Source: Desulfobacteraceae bacterium
Lineage (GTDB): Bacteria > Desulfobacterota > Desulfobacteria > Desulfobacterales > Desulfobacteraceae
Assembly: GCA_022712835.1 (NCBI GenBank)
Contig: JAFLJU010000437.1
Location: 1 to 5,641, forward strand
Direction of reading: 5' to 3'
Length of the DNA: 5,641 bases
The position numbers and the translations under genes were made by a program. The notes beneath the pieces are model-generated. The model saw only the letters and a program-made list of their open reading frames with translations. It did not search any database and was not told the DNA's origin. The stretch's first letter is position 1, and each line of letters begins with the position of its first letter. Shown in pieces: positions 1-4,694 of the stretch.

Positions 1-420
1 ATGCAAAAGTCATGACTCATCTTATGTTTGGCATAATAGTATTAACCGCGGATCAGCTTATACGGTTTGTCACTTAGGCTTGGAATTTACCAAAACGATT
101 TAATAATAAGGCTGGCTGGAATGAGTGCTGAGGGATAGCCATGTCTTAAAACCCGTGAATTCCCATTTATTTGGCTAAAAAAATCAAAATGGTATGAAGA
201 TGGACCCTTTATAAATTATTCACAGTGAATTCTCGTAATTTCTGCAAGAGGCTCTGTATATTGTGAATTAAAAATTATGTTCATACAATTTGTTGTATAG
301 CTCCTTGCAGAAAGAATGGTTCTGCAAGAGGCTCATTGATAAACTTATAAAACATGCACCGATCATATCGTGGACTTTTTGTGCGAGTGCCGGTGATGAA
401 CAAAGAGGACTGCCATTCTA
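1..420. other. AT-rich non-coding stretch
   Basis: No convincing gene is visible on either strand. Reading frames are short and broken by frequent stops. One 66-codon frame opening at 290 runs into the antisense 3' end of the gene that ends at 421 and resembles no family I recognise, so it is not called. The stretch holds the repeat cluster at 240-334 and three scattered copies of GTGAATT (155, 225, 263). The left end may be downstream of, or between, genes outside the window. Confidence 0.6.
240..334. repeat. Three copies of a 14-15 bp repeat (direct, inverted, direct)
   Basis: TTCTGCAAGAGGCTC occurs at 240-254 and again, identically, at 320-334, exactly 80 bp apart. Between them, 299-312 (AGCTCCTTGCAGAA) is the inverted form with 12 of 14 positions conserved. 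The pair 240-253/299-312 therefore bounds a 73 bp unit with terminal inverted repeats. The pair 299-312/320-333 forms a hairpin with a 7-nt loop, a 9 bp perfect inner stem and further pairing outside one mismatch. No transposase gene and no clear target-site duplication is seen. It may be a MITE-like element or the remains of insertion-sequence ends. No T-run follows the hairpin on either strand, so it is not a standard intrinsic terminator, although it lies 88 bp past the end of the minus-strand gene. Confidence 0.7.
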
Positions 421-939
421 TTATATCTTAAAAATCTTCATCATTTTATTTAAGGCAAACATATTCACCCCTGTTGTTACGGCATCATAAATATCTTGAT
501 CTTCCCAGCCAAATTCATGGAGGGTATTCATCTGGGTTTCATCAACAGATTCCGGGTCACCCACGGCTTTTAAAACAAAGGATAGCATAGCCTTTTCTTT
601 GGGTGGAAGTTCCTCTGATTCCTGGGTTAGTATAATTTTATTAGTTTGGGAGTCGGTTAATCCCATTTTCATAAGAATTTCTTTGTTAAAATTCATACAA
701 ATATCATTTGAGCATTTTTTTGAACTGAGCATTCTGATATGAACCAATAGAAGAAAATCAAGAGTTGGATGATTGGCAAAATAGGCAATGGTTTTCATAA
801 GGGTTTCAAAAAAAAAGGGACTAACACTTGCCAGTTCAACAGGTTTGGGAACCATACCGGTACGTTTTATCATCTGTTGATAGGCAATTTCAACCTCTCC
901 GGTTGCCTCTCCTGGCTTAATCGTTTTTAACAGACACAT
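421..939 (-). CDS. Carboxymuconolactone decarboxylase/AhpD-like family protein
   Basis: A soluble 172-residue all-helical protein of the CMD/AhpD superfamily, whose members include alkylhydroperoxidases and gamma-carboxymuconolactone decarboxylases. Supporting features are the segment around residues 62-93 (LLLVHIRMLSSKKC, then a helix ending in GLT) and the C-terminal G-W-x-D-x-D-I-Y-D-A-V plus N-M-F-A-L-N (144-164), typical of the fold. The usual redox signature (C-x2-C followed by H) is not intact: cysteines sit at 76 and 81, four residues apart, and the usual His position appears to be Asn85. Peroxidase or thiol chemistry is therefore doubtful and the substrate is unknown. The ATG at 937-939 is preceded by AAAGGAG with a 9-nt spacer, which decides the start. 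The gene diverges from the LysR regulator at 1097 and is its most likely target. Confidence 0.8.
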   Translation of the reverse strand: MCLLKTIKPGEATGEVEIAYQQMIKRTGMVPKPVELASVSPFFFETLMKTIAYFANHPTLDFLLLVHIRMLSSKKCSNDICMNFNKEILMKMGLTDSQTNKIILTQESEELPPKEKAMLSFVLKAVGDPESVDETQMNTLHEFGWEDQDIYDAVTTGVNMFALNKMMKIFKI

Positions 940-976
940 TTTTCATATCTCCTTTATTTAAATAATCTTTTTAGGA

Positions 977-1005
977 TTGACGTGATTGCAACTTCGAAGT
1001 ACAAA
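977..1005 (+). promoter_or_regulatory. Candidate promoter for the LysR gene
   Basis: TTGACG (977-982), a 17-bp spacer and TACAAA (1000-1005) give a moderate sigma70-type match, five of six and four of six positions. Transcription would begin near 1012 and give an 85-nt leader that includes the palindrome at 1049-1071, so repression by the regulator bound there is possible. A perfect 10-bp palindrome ACTTCGAAGT (991-1000) lies within the spacer and the -10 box. Prediction only. Confidence 0.35.
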
Positions 1006-1032
1006 ATAGTTAATCTAAAAATCAGTGTCCAA
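1003..1032 (-). promoter_or_regulatory. Candidate weak promoter for the AhpD-like gene
   Basis: On the minus strand TTGGAC (1032-1027), an 18-bp spacer and TATTTT (1008-1003) form a poor sigma70-type promoter. It has a weak -35 box, as is common for promoters that need a LysR activator. A start near 997 would put the palindrome at 1049-1071 around -60 to -65, the usual position of the LysR recognition site. The match is weak and rests mainly on position. Confidence 0.25.
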
Positions 1033-1048
1033 CGATAATTTTCAATTA

Positions 1049-1071
1049 GGTTAATCGGATTAACCGATTAG
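1049..1071. promoter_or_regulatory. Nested palindromes, candidate LysR-type operator
   Basis: Two overlapping perfect inverted repeats share this site: GGTTAAT-CGG-ATTAACC (1049-1065) and TAATCGG-ATTAA-CCGATTA (1052-1070). Both are AT-rich dyads of the size bound by LysR-type regulators, whose recognition sites usually follow T-N11-A. The site lies between the divergent AhpD-like and LysR genes, 26 bp before the LysR ATG. Symmetry and position are seen directly; binding is inferred. Confidence 0.6.
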
Positions 1072-1096
1072 TAAACAAGTGGCAAATGGGTGTCCC

Positions 1097-1996
1097 ATGG
1101 AAATAAAACATTTAAAAACATTCTCAAAAGTGGCCCAATGCCTACATTTCAACCAAGCGGCAAAGGCACTTAATTGTTCCCAGTCAACTGTTTCCGCCCA
1201 GATAAAACTTCTCGAAGAAGAACTGGATCTGCTTCTATTTGACCGGCTTGGGAAAAAAATCATCTTAACCGATGCGGGCCATAAATTGGTTCGGTATGCC
1301 CAAAAAATTATCAACCTTGAAAAAGAGACCCTCTCGGATCTTAGGCAAAGCTGTGAACCCTTCGGCCTTGTTTCCCTGAGAGCGTCCCAGTCAATCGGGG
1401 CCTATTTAATACCTGACATTCTTGCACAATTTAGCGCAAAATATCCCCGGGTTAGTTTTAATGTGGAAACCTGTTCTTTGGCCTCACTTAAGGATGAGTT
1501 GAGATCCGGTATTATCGATCTGGCATTTTTATTTACCGATTATACAGATGGGAATGGATTCCAAACAGAATCCTTAAGAATCGAACCTCTGGTTCTAATC
1601 GCAGGTCCAGATCATCGTCTTACAATGAAGGAGGAGGTTTCCATCAAGGATATGGCGGGTGAAACAATTATTCTTCCAAAACACGACTGCGGATATAAAA
1701 TGGTCTTTGAAAAAATGTTATCAGAGGCCAATATCAAAACCGGTGCAAAAATGGAATTTAACAGTGTCGAAGCAGTTAAGCAATGTGTGATAAAAGGACT
1801 TGGAATAACCATTATTCCAAAACTATCCGTCCAAAATGAGATTGAAAAAAGTAAACTTGTGATACTGCCCCTAAAAGATGAAATTTTAGAAACCTCTGTG
1901 TCCATGATTTGGCACAAAAACAAATGGCTTTCTCCTACCCTTACTGAATTTATGAACTGTGCAAGAAAGAGGATCTGCCTTGTATCAAAAAAGTAA
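1097..1996 (+). CDS. LysR-family transcriptional regulator
   Basis: A DNA-binding regulator of the LysR type, 299 residues, the usual family length. The N-terminal winged helix-turn-helix covers about residues 1-60: F-x-Q-A-A-K-A-L-N-C-S-Q-S-T-V-S-A-Q-I-K-x-L-E (18-40), then L-F-D-R-L-G-K-K-I-x-L-T-D-A-G. A linker helix follows (to about 85). The LysR effector-binding domain spans about 87-290, with the late motif C-V-I-K-G-L-G-I-T-I-I-P. The effector is not readable from sequence. ATG 1097 is chosen because the product then begins M-E-I-K-H-L-K-T-F, the standard LysR start; a GTG at 1079 in the same frame would add six residues. Neither has a strong ribosome site. It probably controls the divergent AhpD-like gene through the palindromes at 1049-1071 and may regulate itself. 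The HD-GYP gene begins 56 bp downstream and could be co-transcribed. Confidence 0.93.
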   Translation: MEIKHLKTFSKVAQCLHFNQAAKALNCSQSTVSAQIKLLEEELDLLLFDRLGKKIILTDAGHKLVRYAQKIINLEKETLSDLRQSCEPFGLVSLRASQSIGAYLIPDILAQFSAKYPRVSFNVETCSLASLKDELRSGIIDLAFLFTDYTDGNGFQTESLRIEPLVLIAGPDHRLTMKEEVSIKDMAGETIILPKHDCGYKMVFEKMLSEANIKTGAKMEFNSVEAVKQCVIKGLGITIIPKLSVQNEIEKSKLVILPLKDEILETSVSMIWHKNKWLSPTLTEFMNCARKRICLVSKK

Positions 1997-2052
1997 AGCC
2001 TGAATCCATCGAATCCAAACTAAATTCACAATGCCTATATTTGGAGAAAAAC

Positions 2053-2844
2053 ATGACCGACGAAGTGGATCAACTGATCAAAATATTGGAAAACATTTCC
2101 CAGGGCGACTATTCCAACGACATCATGGCCTTTACCACCGAAGACTACAGCGAGAGCATCCAACGAGTTGCCGAAGCCGTGGGCATGATGATGGTCAAGG
2201 TTGAAGCCAGAGAATACACCCTCCAACTCATGGTGGAACAGCAACTAATGCTCAATGACGTCATCAAGCAGAACACGCTCAAGACCGTTGGCTCCATTGC
2301 AAAGGCTCTTGGAACCCGGGACAAATATACCCAGGGGCATGCCGAGCGCGTGGCGGCCTATTCCAAACGATTGGCCCTTCGTCTGGGTCTGTCCCAAAAA
2401 AATACCCACGAGATACACATAGCAGGTTTGCTCCACGATATTGGCAAGATTGGTTTCTCTGATCAGGTCTTTGAAAACATCGGAACAACGGTTTCTGAAG
2501 AAATGTTTGCCCAGATCCGTCAGCATCCGATCCGGGCCCATAAAATTTTACAGGGATTGGATTTTCTGGGTCCCTCCATTGACTATGTCGTGGCCCACCA
2601 TGAAAAAATGGATGGCACCGGCTATCCCAAAGGTCTTACCGGAGAACAAATCCCCTTGGGGGCTAAGATCCTTGCCGTGGCCGATTGTTTCGACGCCATC
2701 ACCACCACCCGCTCCTATCAGGCCGCCCAGAGTACTGAACACGCCTTAAAAATTCTGGAAAAAATCAGCGCCAGCCACCTGGACCCTTCCCTGGTGCCCC
2801 CCTTTATCGAGGAAATCATGGAAAATGGCATGGAGGTAATCTAA
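2053..2844 (+). CDS. HD-GYP domain protein, putative cyclic-di-GMP phosphodiesterase
   Basis: A 263-residue protein whose HD-GYP domain (about 76-245) belongs to the family that hydrolyses cyclic di-GMP. Putative metal ligands are present: H96 (Y-T-Q-G-H-A-E-R-V), H128-D129 (L-L-H-D-I-G-K-I-G), H158 (R-Q-H-P), H182-H183 and D211 (V-A-D-C-F-D-A-I). The GYP motif is intact in H-H-E-K-M-D-G-T-G-Y-P (182-192). Two usual positions differ: the Lys of the family's I-L-x-K-P is Asn142, and R-P-Y-[KR] reads R-S-Y-Q, so nucleotide binding may be altered. Residues 1-75 lack a membrane segment and resemble a cytoplasmic HAMP-like unit (I-S-Q-G-D-Y-S...) followed by a possible helical linker. ATG 2053 has GGAG six bases upstream; a TTG twelve bases earlier overlaps that site and is less likely. 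The gene looks more GC-rich by eye than its neighbours. It converges on the Usp gene with a 25-bp gap and no visible terminator. Confidence 0.92.
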   Translation: MTDEVDQLIKILENISQGDYSNDIMAFTTEDYSESIQRVAEAVGMMMVKVEAREYTLQLMVEQQLMLNDVIKQNTLKTVGSIAKALGTRDKYTQGHAERVAAYSKRLALRLGLSQKNTHEIHIAGLLHDIGKIGFSDQVFENIGTTVSEEMFAQIRQHPIRAHKILQGLDFLGPSIDYVVAHHEKMDGTGYPKGLTGEQIPLGAKILAVADCFDAITTTRSYQAAQSTEHALKILEKISASHLDPSLVPPFIEEIMENGMEVI

Positions 2845-2869
2845 AAAACAAAAAAACCGCTGACATTTC

Positions 2870-3292
2870 TTATTTAACAATAAACACAGGGCATTGGGAT
2901 TTGTGAAGTACCTGGTGGGCTACACTGCCCAGGAACAGCCCTTCAAAATTTGAGACCCCTCGGGATCCCATGACGATCAAGTCTATGTTATCCAGTTTTG
3001 CAATCTCTGCAATGGTGGTTCCGGGAAGTCCTTCCAGAATTCTGACCTCATAATCCACCCCGCTTTCTTCCAGAATCGTTTCAAAAGGCTTCATCAGCTC
3101 TTCAGATGTTTTCATTATTTCATCAATTGCTTGCTGGAAATAGGGCTCACTCAATACCACTGGAAATCGACTATGACAGTGTAACAGCACAATTTTGGAT
3201 TTAAATTGTCTGGCCAGCTCAATAGCAGACTGGGTTGAATGCATGGAGTGTGTTGATCCGTCAACCGGATTTAATATTTTTTCAAACTTCAT
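2870..3292 (-). CDS. Universal stress protein, UspA family
   Basis: A 140-residue single-domain Usp, a cytoplasmic nucleotide-binding alpha/beta protein linked to stress survival. It starts M-K-F-E-K-I-L-N-P-V-D-G-S, with the conserved Asp at residue 11. It ends with the ATP-binding pattern G-x2-G-x9-G-S: G109, G112, G122 and S123 in GSRG-VSNFEGLFL-GS, followed by V-A-H-Q-V-L and C-P-V-F-I-V. The pattern is complete, so this is likely an ATP-binding member. ATG 3290-3292 is chosen because it gives the standard family start and has AAGGGGG four bases upstream. Extending the frame to 3412 would add 40 residues unlike any Usp and would cover the hairpin and promoter. The gene diverges from the CheX-like gene and converges on the HD-GYP gene. 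The specific stress it answers is unknown. Confidence 0.93.
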   Translation of the reverse strand: MKFEKILNPVDGSTHSMHSTQSAIELARQFKSKIVLLHCHSRFPVVLSEPYFQQAIDEIMKTSEELMKPFETILEESGVDYEVRILEGLPGTTIAEIAKLDNIDLIVMGSRGVSNFEGLFLGSVAHQVLHKSQCPVFIVK

Positions 3293-3303
3293 AATGCCCC
3301 CTT

Positions 3304-3324
3304 TCCGGTCACAGATCGACCGGA
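3304..3324 (-). promoter_or_regulatory. Inverted repeat just upstream of the Usp ribosome site
   Basis: TCCGGTC (3304-3310), a 7-bp spacer and GACCGGA (3318-3324) form a perfect 7-bp inverted repeat. In the Usp mRNA it would fold into a GC-rich hairpin that ends right beside the AAGGGGG ribosome site (3297-3303). It could act as an operator, as a translational control element or as 5'-end protection for the message. Symmetry is seen; function is inferred. Confidence 0.5.
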
Positions 3325-3395
3325 TACTATGAATTGACACCAGATTGCCCTGGCACAAACTGCGCTCCCCCAGAGGGATTTGCTTGAATGGATAT

Positions 3396-3424
3396 ATTAT
3401 ACCTCTTTCCAATGATGATTTAAA
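3396..3424 (-). promoter_or_regulatory. Candidate promoter for the Usp gene
   Basis: On the minus strand TTTAAA (3424-3419), a 17-bp spacer and a perfect TATAAT (3401-3396) give a good sigma70-type promoter. Transcription would start near 3389 and give a leader of about 97 nt that contains the hairpin at 3304-3324. Confidence 0.55.
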
Positions 3425-3452
3425 TTACTTTTTAAAAAAGAATCGGGGCATC

Positions 3453-3481
3453 TTGTAAAAGATCCATACCGGAGCTATACT
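3453..3481 (+). promoter_or_regulatory. Candidate promoter for the CheX-HTH gene
   Basis: TTGTAA (3453-3458), a 17-bp spacer and TATACT (3476-3481) give a sigma70-type match of four of six and five of six. A start near 3488 would leave a leader of about 26 nt that carries the ribosome site at 3505-3509. It does not overlap the minus-strand Usp promoter, so the two divergent genes could be transcribed independently. Confidence 0.5.
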
Positions 3482-3513
3482 TACAGCTTATTTTTCTGAA
3501 CAAAAAGGACAGT

Positions 3514-4395
3514 ATGAACGTTGACTATATAAATCCATTTATCAATGCATCCATTGATGTATTTAAAACCTTTGCCGGTATCGGTTCTAAGCCGGGACAG
3601 CCCCTTGTCAGAACCAAACCGGGAACAAGTGGGGATATCATTGGATTTATCGGACTCAACGGCCATGGAATTAATGGCTATTTCGGTATTCATTTTTCCA
3701 GCCTCTTCTTAAATAAAATTCTGGTTAAGCTGTTTGATGGTCATGCAACCTCTTCCCGGGAAGAATTATACGATCTCGCCGGAGAACTGACCAATATGAT
3801 CACAGGTAATGCCAAGGCAACACTGTCTAAAAAGGGGTTTTTCTTTGACGTGGCGGTTCCAAAAATCAGCCACACCACGCCTCAAATCCCCGCTGAACTA
3901 AAAAACAACCCCGTTATAATTGTTCCCTTTGTCACCCGGATGGGAGAATTTAATATTGAAGCTTCCATCCGGACCATTGCCGAAGATCTTGCCAAGGATA
4001 CCATGGCAGAAGTCCCGCCGCCACAAGGCTGGTCATCTGTGGAACAATTTGCGAGAGAAACCCGAATGGATCCTATCAAAGTACGACGGTTTCTTAAAAC
4101 CGGTTATATCTCCGGTAAAAAAATCAGCAACCGGCAATGGCATATTCCTGAGTCTGAGCTTGAAAAAATTTTAGGTTCCCAAAAATTTCAGGCCAAAAAG
4201 AAGAAAGAAAAACGATTATCCACAAAAACAACAGAACCCACCATCGGGGTTGAGGCATTTTCCAAACTTTCCGGCCTCTCTTCTGCTAAAATTAAAGGGT
4301 TTATTCGGAGTGGGTTCTTGAAAGGGTTCCTGGATAAAACCAATAATACCTGGCAAGTAGAACAAGATGAAATCTCAAAATTTAAAAACAAATAA
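3514..4395 (+). CDS. CheX-like phosphatase domain fused to two helix-turn-helix modules
   Basis: A 293-residue protein in two parts. Residues 1-165 resemble CheX (CheC/CheX/FliY family, which dephosphorylates CheY): N-P-F-I-N-A-S near the start, two G-F-I-G/G-Y-F-G-I strands, then E-L-Y-D-L-A-G-E-L-T-N-M-I-T-G-N-A-K. D87, E91 and N94, with P116 22 residues after the Asn, match the family active-site pattern D/S-x3-E-x2-N-x22-P within one residue. Residues 172-220 and 243-291 are two similar MerR/excisionase-type helix-turn-helix units (V-E-x-F, K-V/I-x-x-F, G-Y/G-F, W-x-[IV], E-L/E-I), joined by a Lys-rich linker (about 222-240). There is no signal peptide or membrane segment. ATG 3514 has AAGGA four bases upstream. 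The likely role is a signalling phosphatase or sensor that binds DNA; the partner response regulator is not in the window. The CheX call is fairly firm and the HTH calls are moderate. Confidence 0.8.
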   Translation: MNVDYINPFINASIDVFKTFAGIGSKPGQPLVRTKPGTSGDIIGFIGLNGHGINGYFGIHFSSLFLNKILVKLFDGHATSSREELYDLAGELTNMITGNAKATLSKKGFFFDVAVPKISHTTPQIPAELKNNPVIIVPFVTRMGEFNIEASIRTIAEDLAKDTMAEVPPPQGWSSVEQFARETRMDPIKVRRFLKTGYISGKKISNRQWHIPESELEKILGSQKFQAKKKKEKRLSTKTTEPTIGVEAFSKLSGLSSAKIKGFIRSGFLKGFLDKTNNTWQVEQDEISKFKNK

Positions 4396-4464
4396 CCGAA
4401 TTCCATTCACTAAATAATCTCTTCCTCCCCCCTCTTTCTGCCAACCTATCCTTGAAGTTTGCCC

Positions 4465-4480
4465 AAATTTCTAGAAATTT
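4465..4480. repeat. Perfect 16-bp AT-rich palindrome
   Basis: AAATTTCT-AGAAATTT is a perfect inverted repeat with no spacer, 70 bp after the CheX-HTH stop and about 76 bp before the -35 box at 4556. It could be a binding site for a dimeric regulator. As an RNA it would form only a weak AT stem without a proper loop, so a terminator is unlikely. Such AT-rich symmetry can also arise by chance. Confidence 0.4.
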
Positions 4481-4555
4481 ATTGTTGTATCTGCTTATTT
4501 TGCAGGGCTTTTACCTCGGATCAATTTTTTATCCATTCCTGAAATAAAAAACTGT

Positions 4556-4583
4556 TTGACAAAATAATTGCTTTAATTATAGT
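4556..4583 (+). promoter_or_regulatory. Strong candidate promoter of the acyl-CoA dehydrogenase gene
   Basis: A perfect TTGACA (4556-4561), a 16-bp spacer and TATAGT (4578-4583) form the best sigma70-type promoter in the window. Transcription should begin near 4590, leaving a leader of about 105 nt before GTG 4695. The operator-like palindrome at 4597-4614 lies directly downstream, where a bound protein could block the polymerase. Confidence 0.65.
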
Positions 4584-4596
4584 ATCTTAAAAATAG

Positions 4597-4614
4597 ACTG
4601 AGCGCTCGATCAGT
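4597..4614. promoter_or_regulatory. Operator-like palindrome (TetR type?) followed by a T-run
   Basis: ACTGAGCGCTCGATCAGT is an 18-bp inverted repeat with a single mismatched pair (positions 6 and 13). It lies about +8 to +25 from the predicted start, a common place for a repressor site. The TGA-x-CG-x2-CG-x-TCA layout resembles sites of TetR-family regulators of acyl-CoA genes, but this is inference and no TetR gene is in the window. Eight T residues follow (4614-4621), so the RNA could also fold into a short terminator-like hairpin. Its stem is weak and it lies very close to the start, so an operator is preferred. Confidence 0.5.
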
Positions 4615-4694
4615 TTTTTTTCGATATCCCGAGCACAAGAGCTGAACCGGTATACGCAAACAAGTTAACCCAAAAAATATGAAGGAGGCAAAGG

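Larger units (their letters stand above)
4396..4694. other. Non-coding leader region upstream of the acyl-CoA dehydrogenase
   Basis: This 299-bp spacer holds no convincing gene. An 80-codon minus-strand frame over 4610-4852 lies mostly antisense to the dehydrogenase and is a shadow. The left part has a pyrimidine-rich run (about 4420-4440) and a perfect 16-bp palindrome (4465-4480). The right part holds the promoter, operator-like palindrome and T-run described separately, and ends in the ribosome site AAGGAGG (4682-4688). No clear terminator for the CheX-HTH gene is visible just after 4395. Confidence 0.6.

Noticed and set aside
299..333. Intrinsic terminator for the AhpD-like gene
   Set aside because: The hairpin is stable but no T-run follows it on the minus strand, so it is listed as a repeat instead.
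290..490. 66-codon plus-strand frame
   Set aside because: It crosses the repeat hairpin and the antisense 3' end of the AhpD-like gene, has no ribosome site and no recognisable family.
1079..1096. GTG start six codons upstream for LysR
   Set aside because: M-E-I-K-H-L-K-T-F at 1097 is the typical family start and the GTG has no better ribosome site. It cannot be fully excluded.
2035..2749. Several long frames opposite or overlapping the HD-GYP gene
   Set aside because: They are frame shadows of a GC-richer coding region; only the HD-GYP frame carries conserved motifs.
2845..2869. Bidirectional terminator between the convergent HD-GYP and Usp genes
   Set aside because: The 25-bp gap has an A-run but no inverted repeat that could form a stem.
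3293..3412. 40-residue N-terminal extension of the Usp protein
   Set aside because: Family members begin at M-K-F-E-K-I-L, which has its own ribosome site. The extension would lie over a hairpin and just downstream of a good promoter, and its residues look like translated non-coding DNA.
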